The notes under the pieces: generated by a model
What the model saw: only the letters and a program-made list of their open reading frames with translations
Databases searched by the model: none
What the model was told of the DNA's origin: nothing
Shown here: positions 54,423-63,871 of the stretch, in pieces
Numbering within the stretch: the first letter of the stretch is position 1
How the letters are laid out: each line of letters opens with the position of its first letter
Assembly (NCBI RefSeq): GCF_001761485.1
Contig: NC_090775.1
Span: 2,611,001-2,675,000, forward strand
Length of the DNA stretch: 64,000 nucleotides
Reading direction: 5' to 3'
Source of the DNA: Yarrowia lipolytica
Lineage: Eukaryota > Ascomycota > Dipodascomycetes > Dipodascales
Made by a program: the position numbers and the translations under genes

Positions 54423-57400
54423 ATGGACGATCTGGAAAAGGGTCCTATTGACGACCGGCATCCGGCACCCGTCCCCGAAGACGAATTCAACGACTCGTCG
54501 TCCACACATACAAACCCGCCCCAGCCACCACCCGCGGTTGCTATGCCACATGTCTCTCGTCAGACCCAGAACCCCTACCAGCACATGGGCCACGATAACC
54601 TCCACGAGTCTGTGCAACAGGCCGGCACCCACGCCATCCACGGCTACCCGCCTGCTCACCAGATCTATCAACAGCCCACTTCTCCCGCATCTATTCAACC
54701 CGAGGATGGCTTCCATGTGCATCCACTAGCTCATTCGTATCCACTCGACAACGTGGAGAGCTCAAACACATACGCTACGGCTGCCCAGGTGCCCCGACCA
54801 CCGCCCATCGACACCTCGATCGCCAACGAAAAGGCTGGTTTGCTGCAGGCATCAAACAACAGCCACCATTCGACATCTTCCGACGATGAGCCCGAAGAGA
54901 ACCTGCAGCAACGAATCGAACGTATGGCCAACGGCACCGTCCCCGGAGGATCAAAGATGCGACGGTCGGCCTCCAAGAACTCGAAGCGTCGAGGTAGCAA
55001 CTCCAGTAGCGCCACTGGCCTCTACAGGTCGAAGACCTCTGCCTCGGGTCGAAGTTACAAGAGTCATGCTGGAGAGGAGCATCGAGCTACCGGACGACGA
55101 CGCTCAAACTCCACATCTCAGCAGCCCGGCAGTGCCATGCCGCCCCAGAGCGCTGTGACAAACAATAATAACTCCATGGACGAGTTTCCTCTTGGTCTTG
55201 GTATCACCCGCCACCAGACCAACGCCACCACACATACTACCGGAGACCGAACCACTAACGAGAAGGAAGAAGAGGATGAGAAACACCCAAAGGTGTCGCA
55301 TGTGCTGGAAACGGTGTTCGAGGACTCGGATGCCGACTCCACGGACCTCCCCGAAATCAAGGACGTCATGGGCGACATTCGAGAAGAGCACGGAGTAGAA
55401 TCTACCGACCACTCTCTACGACCTCCGGAGAACGAGGACAAGATTGCCACCGGTGTGCGACGGGGCTACCACGCACTCCAGCGATCCACTGGTACCCAGC
55501 GACCTACCGAGTTCAAGATCATCGTCAAGACTCGAGCGTACATTCGATACCTCATGCAACTGTCGATTCTCACTCGATGCTTTGTTTTCTGGTTGCCTCT
55601 TGCTGTCGTGTTCTTTATTCCCCTTGCTATTGGTGCTTGGGGTCAGCCTGATGCTGAACTCGGTAATGTCCGTCTCTCGTGGATTTTCATCTGGGTCGAA
55701 GTCATGTGGAGCTCCCTCTGGGTGTCTCGCCTGGTTGCTCATGTGATTCCCAACTTATTTCGTGTTATTGCGGGCATTATTTCCCCAACTATTAAGCGAT
55801 TTACCACTATTGTCTGTGCCGTGGAACATGCTATTACGCTCGTCTTGTGGGCATTTTGCTCTTGGATCACCTTCATGCCCGTCACCAGCATGAACAAGTT
55901 GGCCAAGCCCAATGACGCTAAAGAGGTATGGCAGAAGAACTTTTCCAAGGTGCTTGTGTCCTGTCTTATCACAGCCATTGTCTACCTATGTGAGCGAATT
56001 TTCATCCACTTCATCTCCGTGTCCTTCCACAAGACACAGTTTGCAAACCGAATCAGAGACAACCGTCTTGCCATCTCTGTTTTGGTCAAGATGTTGGACG
56101 CCGCTTACATGGTATTCCCTCAGTTTTGTCCCGAGTTCGAGGATGAGGATGTGACACTTGCTGGTGGCCTTCTTTTTGCAACTACTCGAAAGATGGATGA
56201 TAGACTTAACCGACGTATTCAGCAGGCTGTTCAGAACGAGGGTACCCGGCGGTTCTTTGGAGGACTCAAAAAGGCGTCTAAATCCTTGGGTGAAGCTGCC
56301 AGAGATGTCATTGGTCGAACTGCAGGCACTGCAGCATCTACCGAGTCCATTGTCATGGAAGCCATGAAGTCGCGATCCACAGCACGAATTCTCGGTAAAC
56401 GAATCTGGATGTCTCTTGTTCTAGAGGGACAAGACTCTTTGACTGTCCAGGATATCATCGATGTGGTTGGAGAACACTCTCGAGACGAGTGTGAGGCTGT
56501 GTTTGCCGTTCTCGATCAGGACGGCAATGGAGACTTGACTCTCGACGAGATGTCTGCTGCTGTGACCCAGATCTGTCACGAGCGAAAGTCGATCTACAAG
56601 TCTCTCAAGGATGTCGATTGTGCCGTCAAGAAACTGCATCACATTCTTGTGTTTGTGGTTCTGCTGATTTGTATCATCATTTTTGTCGGAATGTTGTCTC
56701 CTTCTGTCGGAGCCGTTTTAGCCACCCTTGGTACCACCTTGCTTGCCTTCTCATTCGTCTTCTCTACCACCTGTCAGGAGATTCTGTCTTCTTGTGTCTT
56801 CCTGTTTGTGAAGCATCCAATTGATGTCGGAGATCGAGTCGATATTGCGGATGTCGCCTACAACGTTACATCCTTGTCTCTTCTGTACTCCACCTTCACC
56901 CGAACAGATAATGGTAAGTTGTGCCAAGCTCCTAACTCGCTGCTCAACACTCTGTGGATCGGTAACGTCTCTAGATCGGGTCTCCAGTCTGATCCCCAGA
57001 CCCTTATTTTAGGCCTTCCCGAGACTTCCACTGAAGACATTGATGAGCTGCACCGACGAGTTGATCAGTTTGCTCTGGACAACCCCAAGGACTACAAGCC
57101 TAAGCCCTGGTTCCAGGTTTCCGGTTTCACCGATCTCGACCGAATCTCCATCACCATCAACATCACCCATCGGTCCAACTTTGCCGACATTCCTCTTTGG
57201 GGTTACCGACGAACCAAGTTCCTCAAGTTTGTTGCGCAGTGTGTCCAGGAGATTCCTCTGTACGTCCCCCGTCGAGAGGACAACTACTCGGATCCGGCCA
57301 ACTCGATGTACCTCAGCTCTCTGCCTCCTGGTATCCCCGGTCTATTGCAGAGCCGAAACGACCAGAACAAGTCTCCCAGTGGCGATACTTTCACCGAGCT

Positions 57401-57686
57401 CTCCTCCGATGGACGGAAAGACCGATCCCTGTCCAAGAACTCCACCCGATCTACTCGATCTACTCGATCCGCTAGAGACCGTCAGATTCACGGCGTCGCT
57501 CCTACCTGGAGAACCCGAATTCGACCTGGTCTCCGTGTCATCGACGAGTCTGAGGATGACGACGATTATGCTGTGGAAAGTGATTCTTCGGAGGATCACG
57601 AGCATACTCTTGAGGAGAAAAATAACACTCATGCCACCGGCGGAGTTCAGGCTCAGACTGAGGTTCAGAACAGATTCAAAAACTAG
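54423..57686 (+). CDS. MscS-like channel with EF-hand (Msy1/Msy2 type)
   Basis: A 1087-residue mechanosensitive channel of the eukaryotic MscS family. In fission yeast, Msy1 and Msy2 sit in the ER and nuclear envelope and control Ca2+ during hypo-osmotic shock. The first 360 residues are hydrophilic, Ser/His/Pro-rich. Four membrane segments lie around 378-405, 418-440, 462-488 and 508-530. An EF-hand loop DQDGNGDLTLDE is at about 698-709. A further helix pair (LVFVVLLICIIIFVGML, then AVLATLGTTLLAFSFVF) forms the pore region, followed by the MscS beta domain starting FVKHPIDVGDRVDI and the alpha/beta domain with GYRRTKFLKFVAQC. The C terminus is Ser/Arg-rich with an acidic patch (ESEDDDDYAVESDSSEDHE). 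The first ATG is used. Confidence 0.92.
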   Translation: MDDLEKGPIDDRHPAPVPEDEFNDSSSTHTNPPQPPPAVAMPHVSRQTQNPYQHMGHDNLHESVQQAGTHAIHGYPPAHQIYQQPTSPASIQPEDGFHVHPLAHSYPLDNVESSNTYATAAQVPRPPPIDTSIANEKAGLLQASNNSHHSTSSDDEPEENLQQRIERMANGTVPGGSKMRRSASKNSKRRGSNSSSATGLYRSKTSASGRSYKSHAGEEHRATGRRRSNSTSQQPGSAMPPQSAVTNNNNSMDEFPLGLGITRHQTNATTHTTGDRTTNEKEEEDEKHPKVSHVLETVFEDSDADSTDLPEIKDVMGDIREEHGVESTDHSLRPPENEDKIATGVRRGYHALQRSTGTQRPTEFKIIVKTRAYIRYLMQLSILTRCFVFWLPLAVVFFIPLAIGAWGQPDAELGNVRLSWIFIWVEVMWSSLWVSRLVAHVIPNLFRVIAGIISPTIKRFTTIVCAVEHAITLVLWAFCSWITFMPVTSMNKLAKPNDAKEVWQKNFSKVLVSCLITAIVYLCERIFIHFISVSFHKTQFANRIRDNRLAISVLVKMLDAAYMVFPQFCPEFEDEDVTLAGGLLFATTRKMDDRLNRRIQQAVQNEGTRRFFGGLKKASKSLGEAARDVIGRTAGTAASTESIVMEAMKSRSTARILGKRIWMSLVLEGQDSLTVQDIIDVVGEHSRDECEAVFAVLDQDGNGDLTLDEMSAAVTQICHERKSIYKSLKDVDCAVKKLHHILVFVVLLICIIIFVGMLSPSVGAVLATLGTTLLAFSFVFSTTCQEILSSCVFLFVKHPIDVGDRVDIADVAYNVTSLSLLYSTFTRTDNGKLCQAPNSLLNTLWIGNVSRSGLQSDPQTLILGLPETSTEDIDELHRRVDQFALDNPKDYKPKPWFQVSGFTDLDRISITINITHRSNFADIPLWGYRRTKFLKFVAQCVQEIPLYVPRREDNYSDPANSMYLSSLPPGIPGLLQSRNDQNKSPSGDTFTELSSDGRKDRSLSKNSTRSTRSTRSARDRQIHGVAPTWRTRIRPGLRVIDESEDDDDYAVESDSSEDHEHTLEEKNNTHATGGVQAQTEVQNRFKN

Positions 57687-58202
57687 CTAGCGTGACCTAG
57701 CACATGATTCATCTAGTTTGGGGTATCAGTTGTATCCCAGCTAGCTTATATATATTAGCATTACATCATTTAGAATATGACTTGATTGTGTATTGTAGCT
57801 ACTTGTAGAGATGGCATGTTTGTCGATGATATGGCTCCCACCTTTGTTCTGGTGTGCAATAATCAATACTGGCGGAGTGTGCATGACACAAGTGTATATG
57901 GTGGAAGTGATGTATAACCACCATGTAATTAAACGACTAAAAGAGCTGGAGAGATACTGGAAACAACAAAAAAAAAAAAACGTCTGTCTTTCCTCTATGA
58001 CTCAGCATGGTTATTCCAGCACCGAAACACTGTATCCTGCTGTTCTGTGTATCTGTTTCCTCACATAGCCACCCTAACCCAACACCCAACTCTATCACAC
58101 GAAACTCATTTACGCGTCTCTGAAATAAAAATAAAAAACACGTACCCGACTTACGCACTTAGACATACATCTACTACAGTACTACACAACACACATTTCG
58201 GC
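57687..58202. other. Intergenic: MscS gene to FEN1
   Basis: 516 bases containing the FEN1 promoter with an ACGCGT box (58112-58117), a CTACTTGTAG near 57799 and a run of 12 A near 57969. No separate gene is seen. Confidence 0.65.
58112..58117. promoter_or_regulatory. MluI cell-cycle box (ACGCGT) upstream of FEN1
   Basis: This is an exact ACGCGT 86 bases upstream of the FEN1 start. MBF binds this site at G1/S in yeasts and drives replication genes, RAD27 among them in S. cerevisiae. The position close to a replication gene supports a functional site. Confidence 0.6.
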
Positions 58203-59372
58203 ATGGGTATTAAAGGATTGAACAAATTACTGATGGAACACTGTCCCGCGGCTCTGCGGTCGTCGGAGATCAAGAACTTTGGAGGTCGAAAAGTCGCCAT
58301 CGACGCCTCCATGTCTCTCTATCAGTTTGTGATTGCAGTACGACAGGCTGATGGCCAACAATTGACCAACGAGAATGGAGAGACCACGTCGCATCTCATG
58401 GGCATGTTTTATCGAACCCTGAGAATGGTCGATAACGGTATCAAACCCGTATACGTGTTTGACGGCAAGCCCCCCGTCCTCAAGAGTGGAGAGCTGGCCA
58501 AGCGAAAGGAGCGACGAGAGGAGGCTCTGAAGAAGATTGAGGAGCTCAAACAGCAAGTGGAGGATGGTGAAGAGGGTGAGGAAACAAAGGAGGCTCAGGA
58601 GGATGTTACTCGATTCGAAAAGCGAACAGTTCGTGTGACACCCGAACAGAATGACGAGGCCAAGAAACTGCTCACACTCATGGGTATTCCCATTGTGGAG
58701 GCTCCATGTGAAGCTGAGGCTCAATGCGCCAAGCTAGCCGAGGCCGGAAAGGTGTATGCTGCTGCCTCCGAAGATATGGATACTCTGTGTTTCGGTTCTC
58801 CTGTTCTGTTGCGACATTTGACCTTTTCCGAGGCCAAGAAGATGCCTATTTCCGAAATCAACTTTGCCAAGATTCTGGAGGGTCTGGAAATGACCCATGC
58901 TCAGTTCATTGATCTGTGTATTCTTCTGGGATGTGATTACGCAGACACCATCAGGGGAGTTGGACCTCAGACCGCTCTCAAGCTCATGAAGGAACATGGA
59001 AGTCTGGAGAAGATTGTAGAGCATATCGAGAAGAATCCCTCTGGAAAACTCAAGGTGCCCGAGAACTGGCCGTACCAGGAGGTTCGTGCTCTCCTGCAAG
59101 CGCCTGATGTACTCGATTCCAGCAGCTGTGATATCAAGTGGAACAATCCCGATGTCGAGGGACTGGTGGACTTCCTGGTGAGAGATAAGGGATTCTCCGA
59201 AGATCGAGTTCGAGCAGGAGCTGCGAGACTCATGAAGCAGGTCAAGGTGAAGCCGCAGGCGCGACTTGATGGCTTTTTCAAGGTTATGCCCAAGGAGGGA
59301 GGAGAGAAGCGAAAGGCGGACGACAAGAAGACTAAGGGCAAGAAGCCCGCCACTAAGAAGGCAAAGAAGTGA
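58203..59372 (+). CDS. RAD27: Flap endonuclease 1
   Basis: A 389-residue structure-specific nuclease that removes 5' flaps during Okazaki fragment maturation and base excision repair. The start MGIKGL at 58203 is fixed because Gly2 must follow the initiator Met in FEN1 enzymes; the frame is open further upstream but that part is leader. Metal ligands are all present: D34 (AIDAS), D87 (VFDGKPP), E170 and E172 (PCEAEAQ), D191 and D193 (SEDMDT), D245 (GCDYADTI). The helix-hairpin-helix [16 protein letters not shown] follows. The PCNA-binding PIP box is at 352-359 (QARLDGFF), followed by a Lys-rich tail serving as nuclear signal. An acidic stretch ([15 protein letters not shown]) sits in the helical-arch region. 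Length matches yeast Rad27 (382). Confidence 0.97.
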   Translation: MGIKGLNKLLMEHCPAALRSSEIKNFGGRKVAIDASMSLYQFVIAVRQADGQQLTNENGETTSHLMGMFYRTLRMVDNGIKPVYVFDGKPPVLKSGELAKRKERREEALKKIEELKQQVEDGEEGEETKEAQEDVTRFEKRTVRVTPEQNDEAKKLLTLMGIPIVEAPCEAEAQCAKLAEAGKVYAAASEDMDTLCFGSPVLLRHLTFSEAKKMPISEINFAKILEGLEMTHAQFIDLCILLGCDYADTIRGVGPQTALKLMKEHGSLEKIVEHIEKNPSGKLKVPENWPYQEVRALLQAPDVLDSSSCDIKWNNPDVEGLVDFLVRDKGFSEDRVRAGAARLMKQVKVKPQARLDGFFKVMPKEGGEKRKADDKKTKGKKPATKKAKK

Positions 59373-59752
59373 TTGGTTAACTATTGGTAAAAGTAAAAGA
59401 AAATTAATGCATTGAAACACATCACTATGAGCACCGTGCATGGCCGAAGGCAAGTACACATACTACAATGCATCTGTGTAAGCACCTTCTTGCCATATAT
59501 GAAAAAAAAATAAAAAAATTGAAGGTGTGGGTACTACACTTATGAATCTCATTTACTCGCAGGTCGCAAGAATCACTCTCTATTGCAGTTTTAAACTTAT
59601 TTATTAAGATCATGGCACCCGAGGCAGATATACTTCGGCCCTGCGTCAAAATTTCAAGCTTAATGTAAATCGGGAAAAACGGAGTGCAAAAAAAAGTACT
59701 TGTATTTGTATAAAGGGATGGGAAAAGGAACGTATTCAAAAAGAACAAAAAA
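59373..59752. other. Intergenic: FEN1 3' flank
   Basis: 380 bases, A/T-rich with several runs of 7 to 9 A and a GTACTTGTA at 59697. The 59740-59752 A-rich part acts as T-run terminator for the tRNA on the minus strand. Confidence 0.6.
59747..59752 (-). terminator. Pol III terminator of the tRNA-Ala
   Basis: TTTTTT on the minus strand begins directly after the tRNA 3' end. Confidence 0.7.
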
Positions 59753-59827
59753 TGGACGACACCGGAATCGAACGGGGGACCTCGGCGCATGCTAAGCGCA
59801 TGTGATAACCAACTACACCAGACGCCC
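59753..59827 (-). tRNA. Probable tRNA-Ala (AGC), imperfect stems
   Basis: Read on the minus strand from 59827. Acceptor GGGCGTC pairs with GTCGTCC plus discriminator A, with one T-T mismatch and the G3-U70 pair that marks tRNA-Ala. The D arm GTGTAGTTGGTTATCAC contains the A box. The anticodon loop TTAGCAT gives anticodon AGC, with stem TGCGC/GCGCC (outermost pair missing). The B box is CGTTCGATTCC, but the T stem CCCCG/CCGGT pairs at only three of five positions. A T6 run follows immediately (59747-59752 on the opposite strand), a proper Pol III terminator. No intron. Either a functional but divergent tRNA or one that has begun to decay. Confidence 0.65.
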
Positions 59828-59890
59828 TGAAATTACAGGGGGTTTAAGAGGGTCGTGCCAAGTTTTTGTAAAATCAGTGAAAAAAATTTT

Positions 59891-60120
59891 TAATGAATCA
59901 TTAGAATAAAAAAAAAAATAAACAACCGGAAAAAAAAACCAAAGAGATAAGAAAAAGATGGAGCGACAACGATACTGGCAGTATCGGACTCATTGACACA
60001 CGCACCGAAACGCGCATCGCATGGATTATCATGGCTATTATTTATTGAACGCCAATAACCCGGCTTACTAGGTATATAGATGTAATGAATCATTAAATTA
60101 AAAAAAACCAAAAAAGAACA
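59891..60120. repeat. Duplicated A-rich segment with palindromic 13-mer
   Basis: The 13-base palindrome TAATGAATCATTA occurs at 59891-59903 and again at 60083-60095, 192 bases apart. Each copy is followed by an A-rich stretch and then AACAACC. The second copy abuts the LINE-like fragment. It resembles a local duplication or a target-site duplication. Confidence 0.65.
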
Positions 60121-60356
60121 ACCTCCACGAACATCTTTTTGTCAACTGTCCAGCGTCCAAGGGCATCTGCCAGAAGATGGTTGTCCCTCTTCCATCCAAA
60201 ATGGCGGGCATGGATCTTACTGGAGGTCAAGGACAGTCCGTTGAACTACATTTGAGAGCTCGCCCATGCCTTGTGGCATTTGAGCGAGCCATGCAACAAA
60301 CTGGCCTAGTGGGCACGGACCCCGTAATCCTGCGATATTTCGCTCACTTCGTGTAA
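60111..60356 (+). mobile_element. 3' scrap of a LINE reverse-transcriptase ORF
   Basis: An open frame from the A-rich stretch to the TAA at 60354-60356, with no start codon of its own upstream. It begins near NNLHEHLFVNCPASKGIC. The H-L-F-x2-C-P pattern followed by a further Cys is the zinc-binding (zf-RVT) block found near the C terminus of LINE polyproteins. After it come PLPSKMAGMDLTGGQGQ and VILRYFAHFV before the stop. A 5'-truncated insertion is the usual product of LINE target-primed reverse transcription, and Y. lipolytica is known to carry the LINE Ylli. I assign no element name because I cannot compare sequences. The 3' limit and a poly(A) tail are not seen. Confidence 0.55.
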
Positions 60357-60696
60357 ATAAACCGTTTCCGAGATTTCGAATAAGCTGTTTATCAAGACTA
60401 GAAGTCGCTCTGCTGTCGTCTTATAATGCCGTTGCGTCAAGATCTTGTTCTGACGATGTTTCAACCGGTTTATCTAGCTACTGTATTTGTAGATTATAGC
60501 CCGATGTATCTATAGTATGTACTGTACTTGTAGCTACAGTACTTACCCCAAGGTACAGTGCAATAAGTAAGACACCATTTAATAATACAGTTACTCTGCG
60601 CTCACTACACCGGATCTCTGCACTATCTTCACTGATACTCTAGATTAATGTATTACTGAGCTATAAAAGCAATGCAAATAAATATATGCGTGGCGG
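60357..60696. other. Intergenic: LINE scrap to NUS1
   Basis: 340 bases. The first part may be the 3' untranslated end of the LINE scrap. TACTGTATTTGTAG and TACTTGTAGCTACAG motifs lie near 60480-60540. No gene. Confidence 0.55.
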
Positions 60697-61602
60697 TTAC
60701 TTGCCAACATTCTGCTTACAAGATGCAAAACTCTGAAGAGCCTTGAGGAAGACTCCGTAGGTAACGGCGTCGTTATCAGGCTGGTGGTAGATTTCTGTGA
60801 GACGAATCTGCCAGGGAGGGAAGCCCTGCAGGTCAAGCTGGGGACCAAAGACAATGAGCAATTCTGGTTCAGTTACAACGAGCATGTTCATTTGCTCATC
60901 GATGACGTCCACAGTGATATCACGTGGCTTGAGTTTTTTAGCAATGGCCAGCTCCGACAGGGTCTTGGTGAGATCGACCAGACATTCTCGACCATCCTCC
61001 TCGGACAGCAGGTGGATGGTGAGATCATTCTTATTGTCGGTCTTTCTGTTGACCACCTTGCCGTTGGATTCTCCTGTTGGGTGAGCTGCTCCAGAGTGGG
61101 GTACGTCGATCTTGATGGAGGGCATCTCCGAGCCGTAGTATGATCTCATTCCCTCTTCCACCAGTTTGTACACGTCTTTGATGTTGTAAGATTTGAGGCA
61201 TCCGGTTCGTTCGTATACTGACAGCTGCTTGATTTCGCCGGTTCCGCAACACCAGGCTGCAATCTCCGAGATCTGGGCAACCAAACCTTCCACTCCTCCG
61301 CCCTCTTCAGAGCCATCCTGCAGGTCGACAATGACGGCCAGGTGGTTGGGCAGCTTGGTGAGGTCGGCGACGTCATGAGAAATGAGCTGGGGGGTTCGGT
61401 TGTGATGGTAGGAGATGGCGAGGCCTCGGATCTTGATTCTATGGGCCACATATTGCACAAAGTGGACCAGGGAGTAGGCGAGGTGGAAGACCAGCAGCAC
61501 AGTGTGGAGCACGTGGAAGCAGATGAAGGACCATGGATCGCTCGGCATGAACTTGGGGTTGGCCGACGAGGGGTACAGCATCTGGTTAAGACGGGTAAAC
61601 AT
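60697..61602 (-). CDS. NUS1: NUS1-like regulatory subunit of cis-prenyltransferase
   Basis: A 301-residue member of the Nus1/Nogo-B receptor group. It pairs with Rer2 or Srt1 to make dehydrodolichyl diphosphate for protein glycosylation in the ER. An N-terminal membrane helix lies at about residues 24-48 (SFICFHVLHTVLLVFHLAYS). The cis-prenyltransferase-like fold follows (NHLAVIVDLQDGSEEGG; SEIAAWCCGTGEIKQLSVYERTG is written in part here). The C-terminal block is LQGFPPWQIRLTEIYH. The catalytic Asp-containing motif of true prenyltransferases is absent, as expected for the non-catalytic subunit. The terminal RxG motif is not present in the C-terminal SCKQNVGK. The first ATG is used. Confidence 0.88.
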   Translation of the reverse strand: MFTRLNQMLYPSSANPKFMPSDPWSFICFHVLHTVLLVFHLAYSLVHFVQYVAHRIKIRGLAISYHHNRTPQLISHDVADLTKLPNHLAVIVDLQDGSEEGGGVEGLVAQISEIAAWCCGTGEIKQLSVYERTGCLKSYNIKDVYKLVEEGMRSYYGSEMPSIKIDVPHSGAAHPTGESNGKVVNRKTDNKNDLTIHLLSEEDGRECLVDLTKTLSELAIAKKLKPRDITVDVIDEQMNMLVVTEPELLIVFGPQLDLQGFPPWQIRLTEIYHQPDNDAVTYGVFLKALQSFASCKQNVGK

Positions 61603-62779
61603 AGCGGTGGTTGCGTTTGTACGAGTCGTGACACTCGCTGTGTGTGGTGGAGGTGTAAGTGTACAAACAAGGTTGATCAGAAATCCATCAACCGAAAAGG
61701 TTTATGGGAGTCCCAACCAGAGAGAGAGCTGTAGCATACTGAGTGGGCAGGCGAGACAGGCAAAGCTGGTATCCACGGCAATATATATAGAGGAGGACGC
61801 GCTGTTCAACCCACTACAACAGCTGGTTAATTTTAGGATATATATGGCGAAAAGTCTTTCCTGAGCCACCCGTTTCTCACTATCTACTGACCCCCTGTCT
61901 AGCTAATGCGCGTTCCAACCGATTACGTGAACAGTAGTGACAGGACAGAAGGAAAATACTGTATGTTGTGAAAGTGACCCTGTCAGAGTTACTGCAAAAA
62001 TGCCGACTGTAACTGTGGGGTGTGCAGTCAACACGTCCTTGGTCACTGTTGAGTGATCACATATAGTCGTTGGTTGATTGTACCACTTGGTGCATACGAT
62101 AATTTGCCTGTACCTAGCTACCGTACAATTGCCGGTGCAATATTGATTGTACTGCGATTGTTGTGTTGGATGTAGACCACACGTGTGTACAATAGTCCAC
62201 TACAAGTACAGTATGTATGTACTGTACTGTACTAAGTAGATAGGAACATGTAGCTACAGTTAAGTGAAACAAAGAGCGTTGATTGTATGATCACAAGTAC
62301 CGTGTGTACTTGTAAGCAACTTGTTACTACAAGTAATATTAAAAGACCAATTATATTAAAAGACCAATACAAAGAAGTATTATACTGAACTTGTACTCCT
62401 ATAATTTTGTACTTGTACGATCAAACACAGTAGAAGAAGACTGCAGGGTGCATTCGCTTATGTTGCAGGATAATGTAGTGCTGATGTGGACTGTACAGGT
62501 TGAGAGAAGATGTCAAGAATATGAGCGAGAGTTTTCTGCCGTGTCATCTATCCCAAAGACTGTACAAAGAGTCAGACTTATGAGTGCCCATTCTTACCAT
62601 ATAGGCACTTGTCGAATCTCTGTTCCACCGAGGGGAATCTTGAGGCTGATACACCTTCTCCCAAGACAATATCGTGAAGTCATATGAACAATCTAAGATT
62701 GATGTTGTGTTGAGGCTGAAACGAAGCATATGGCAAATCGAAGATTCGATGAAGATATAAAGGGTCCCCCTTCTATCGG
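61603..62779. other. Divergent intergenic region, 1.2 kb
   Basis: This is the promoter region of NUS1 (minus) and of the zinc-finger-like gene (plus). It is dense in TACAAGTA/TACTTGTA and TACTGTA strings between 62200 and 62420, including an inverted pair ACAAGTAC-cgtgt-GTACTTGT (about 62293-62313). Confidence 0.6.
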
Positions 62780-63871
62780 ATGACGACCATCCCTGAACTA
62801 TCAGTCTACACCATGCAACAAAGATATCTACAACCCTATGACGACGACACTCTGGTCGAAGAGATTCCACCTACAAATGCCGAGGTGGGAATTGTGCCAT
62901 TTGATGATCTGGAACTGGTGGCCGAAAGTCAGCCTCCTTGCGATACCTGGAAGAACTGCGTGTTATCATATAAGATGATAGTCCAGGGCTATGACAATGA
63001 AATCCTGACCCATGAAGGACAGTTGCAAACGAATTTCGTACCGGGCATGTCTACCGCCATTTGCATGACTTCAAATCTGAATTTTGAACCCCACATGACT
63101 CCCGAAGACGTGCAACGGGTCACTTTGGCTGCTTTGGTTCGTGACCGTCCTCCTCCTGAGGTGGACGAGGAGTCTGACAATGAGCTATGTGCACGTCAGA
63201 GTATGGCCATCTACGAAAGATACAAGGGCCGAATGAGCGAATTGTGGCGCGACATGCCTGAATTGCCATTATTTGAAGATGGAGACAGCAAGACTACTCC
63301 TAAGGCTTCTTCTGAAGATGATCCCTCAACTTATGCCGATGGGTACCAGAACGAGGCAGGCGCTACTGCGAACGATTCCCAAAACGAGAACGATGGTATG
63401 GGATATCAGGGTGTCGATAATTCTCTTCTTCCAGGATGTGACCCAAGCTCAGACTCGCATTATTCAGATTCAGACAGACCATGTACATCGCATTCAATAT
63501 CTGGTGGAGAAGCTGTAAAGAGAACCCAGATGCTCAAAGACAGACGACTCTGGAAACGAGCCAACGAACCCCAGTTCATCACTTGCACTTCTTGTCCCCG
63601 AAAGAGCTTCAAAAGTCTCGCCAAATACGCGAAACATCTTGACACCCACCATAGTGGACTCTCCAACGAACACTTGTGTCCTTCTAAGACCTGCCCAAGA
63701 TCGATTGTTGGCTTCAGTACTGCTGTTGGATGTTCTCAACATTTCAACATCTGTCACAGAAACCATGACAGGATATTCGAACTCAAGTGCAGAAAGTGGT
63801 ATCTGAAGAGATGGCGGCTAAAACCCGAGATACCCTGTCTGTCAATGTATGTGTTCATGGTAGACATTTAG
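62780..63871 (+). CDS. C2H2-like zinc-finger protein, function unknown
   Basis: A 363-residue acidic protein. Residues 1-250 carry no known domain and have many Asp, Glu, Ser and Asn. Two zinc-finger-like units lie near the C terminus. The first is C-x2-C with H-x3-H (ITCTSCPRKSFKSLAKYAKH, then LDTHH). The second is C-x4-C with a later His/Cys-His group (CPSKTCPRSIVGFSTAVGCS, then QHFNICHRNH). A basic segment (LKCRKWYLKRWRLKP) follows. This build suggests a DNA-binding regulator with an acidic activation region, but I recognise no orthologue. A TATA-like element (GATATAAAGG) is only about 25 bases upstream of the first ATG, so translation might start at the second ATG (62813). Confidence 0.7.
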   Translation: MTTIPELSVYTMQQRYLQPYDDDTLVEEIPPTNAEVGIVPFDDLELVAESQPPCDTWKNCVLSYKMIVQGYDNEILTHEGQLQTNFVPGMSTAICMTSNLNFEPHMTPEDVQRVTLAALVRDRPPPEVDEESDNELCARQSMAIYERYKGRMSELWRDMPELPLFEDGDSKTTPKASSEDDPSTYADGYQNEAGATANDSQNENDGMGYQGVDNSLLPGCDPSSDSHYSDSDRPCTSHSISGGEAVKRTQMLKDRRLWKRANEPQFITCTSCPRKSFKSLAKYAKHLDTHHSGLSNEHLCPSKTCPRSIVGFSTAVGCSQHFNICHRNHDRIFELKCRKWYLKRWRLKPEIPCLSMYVFMVDI

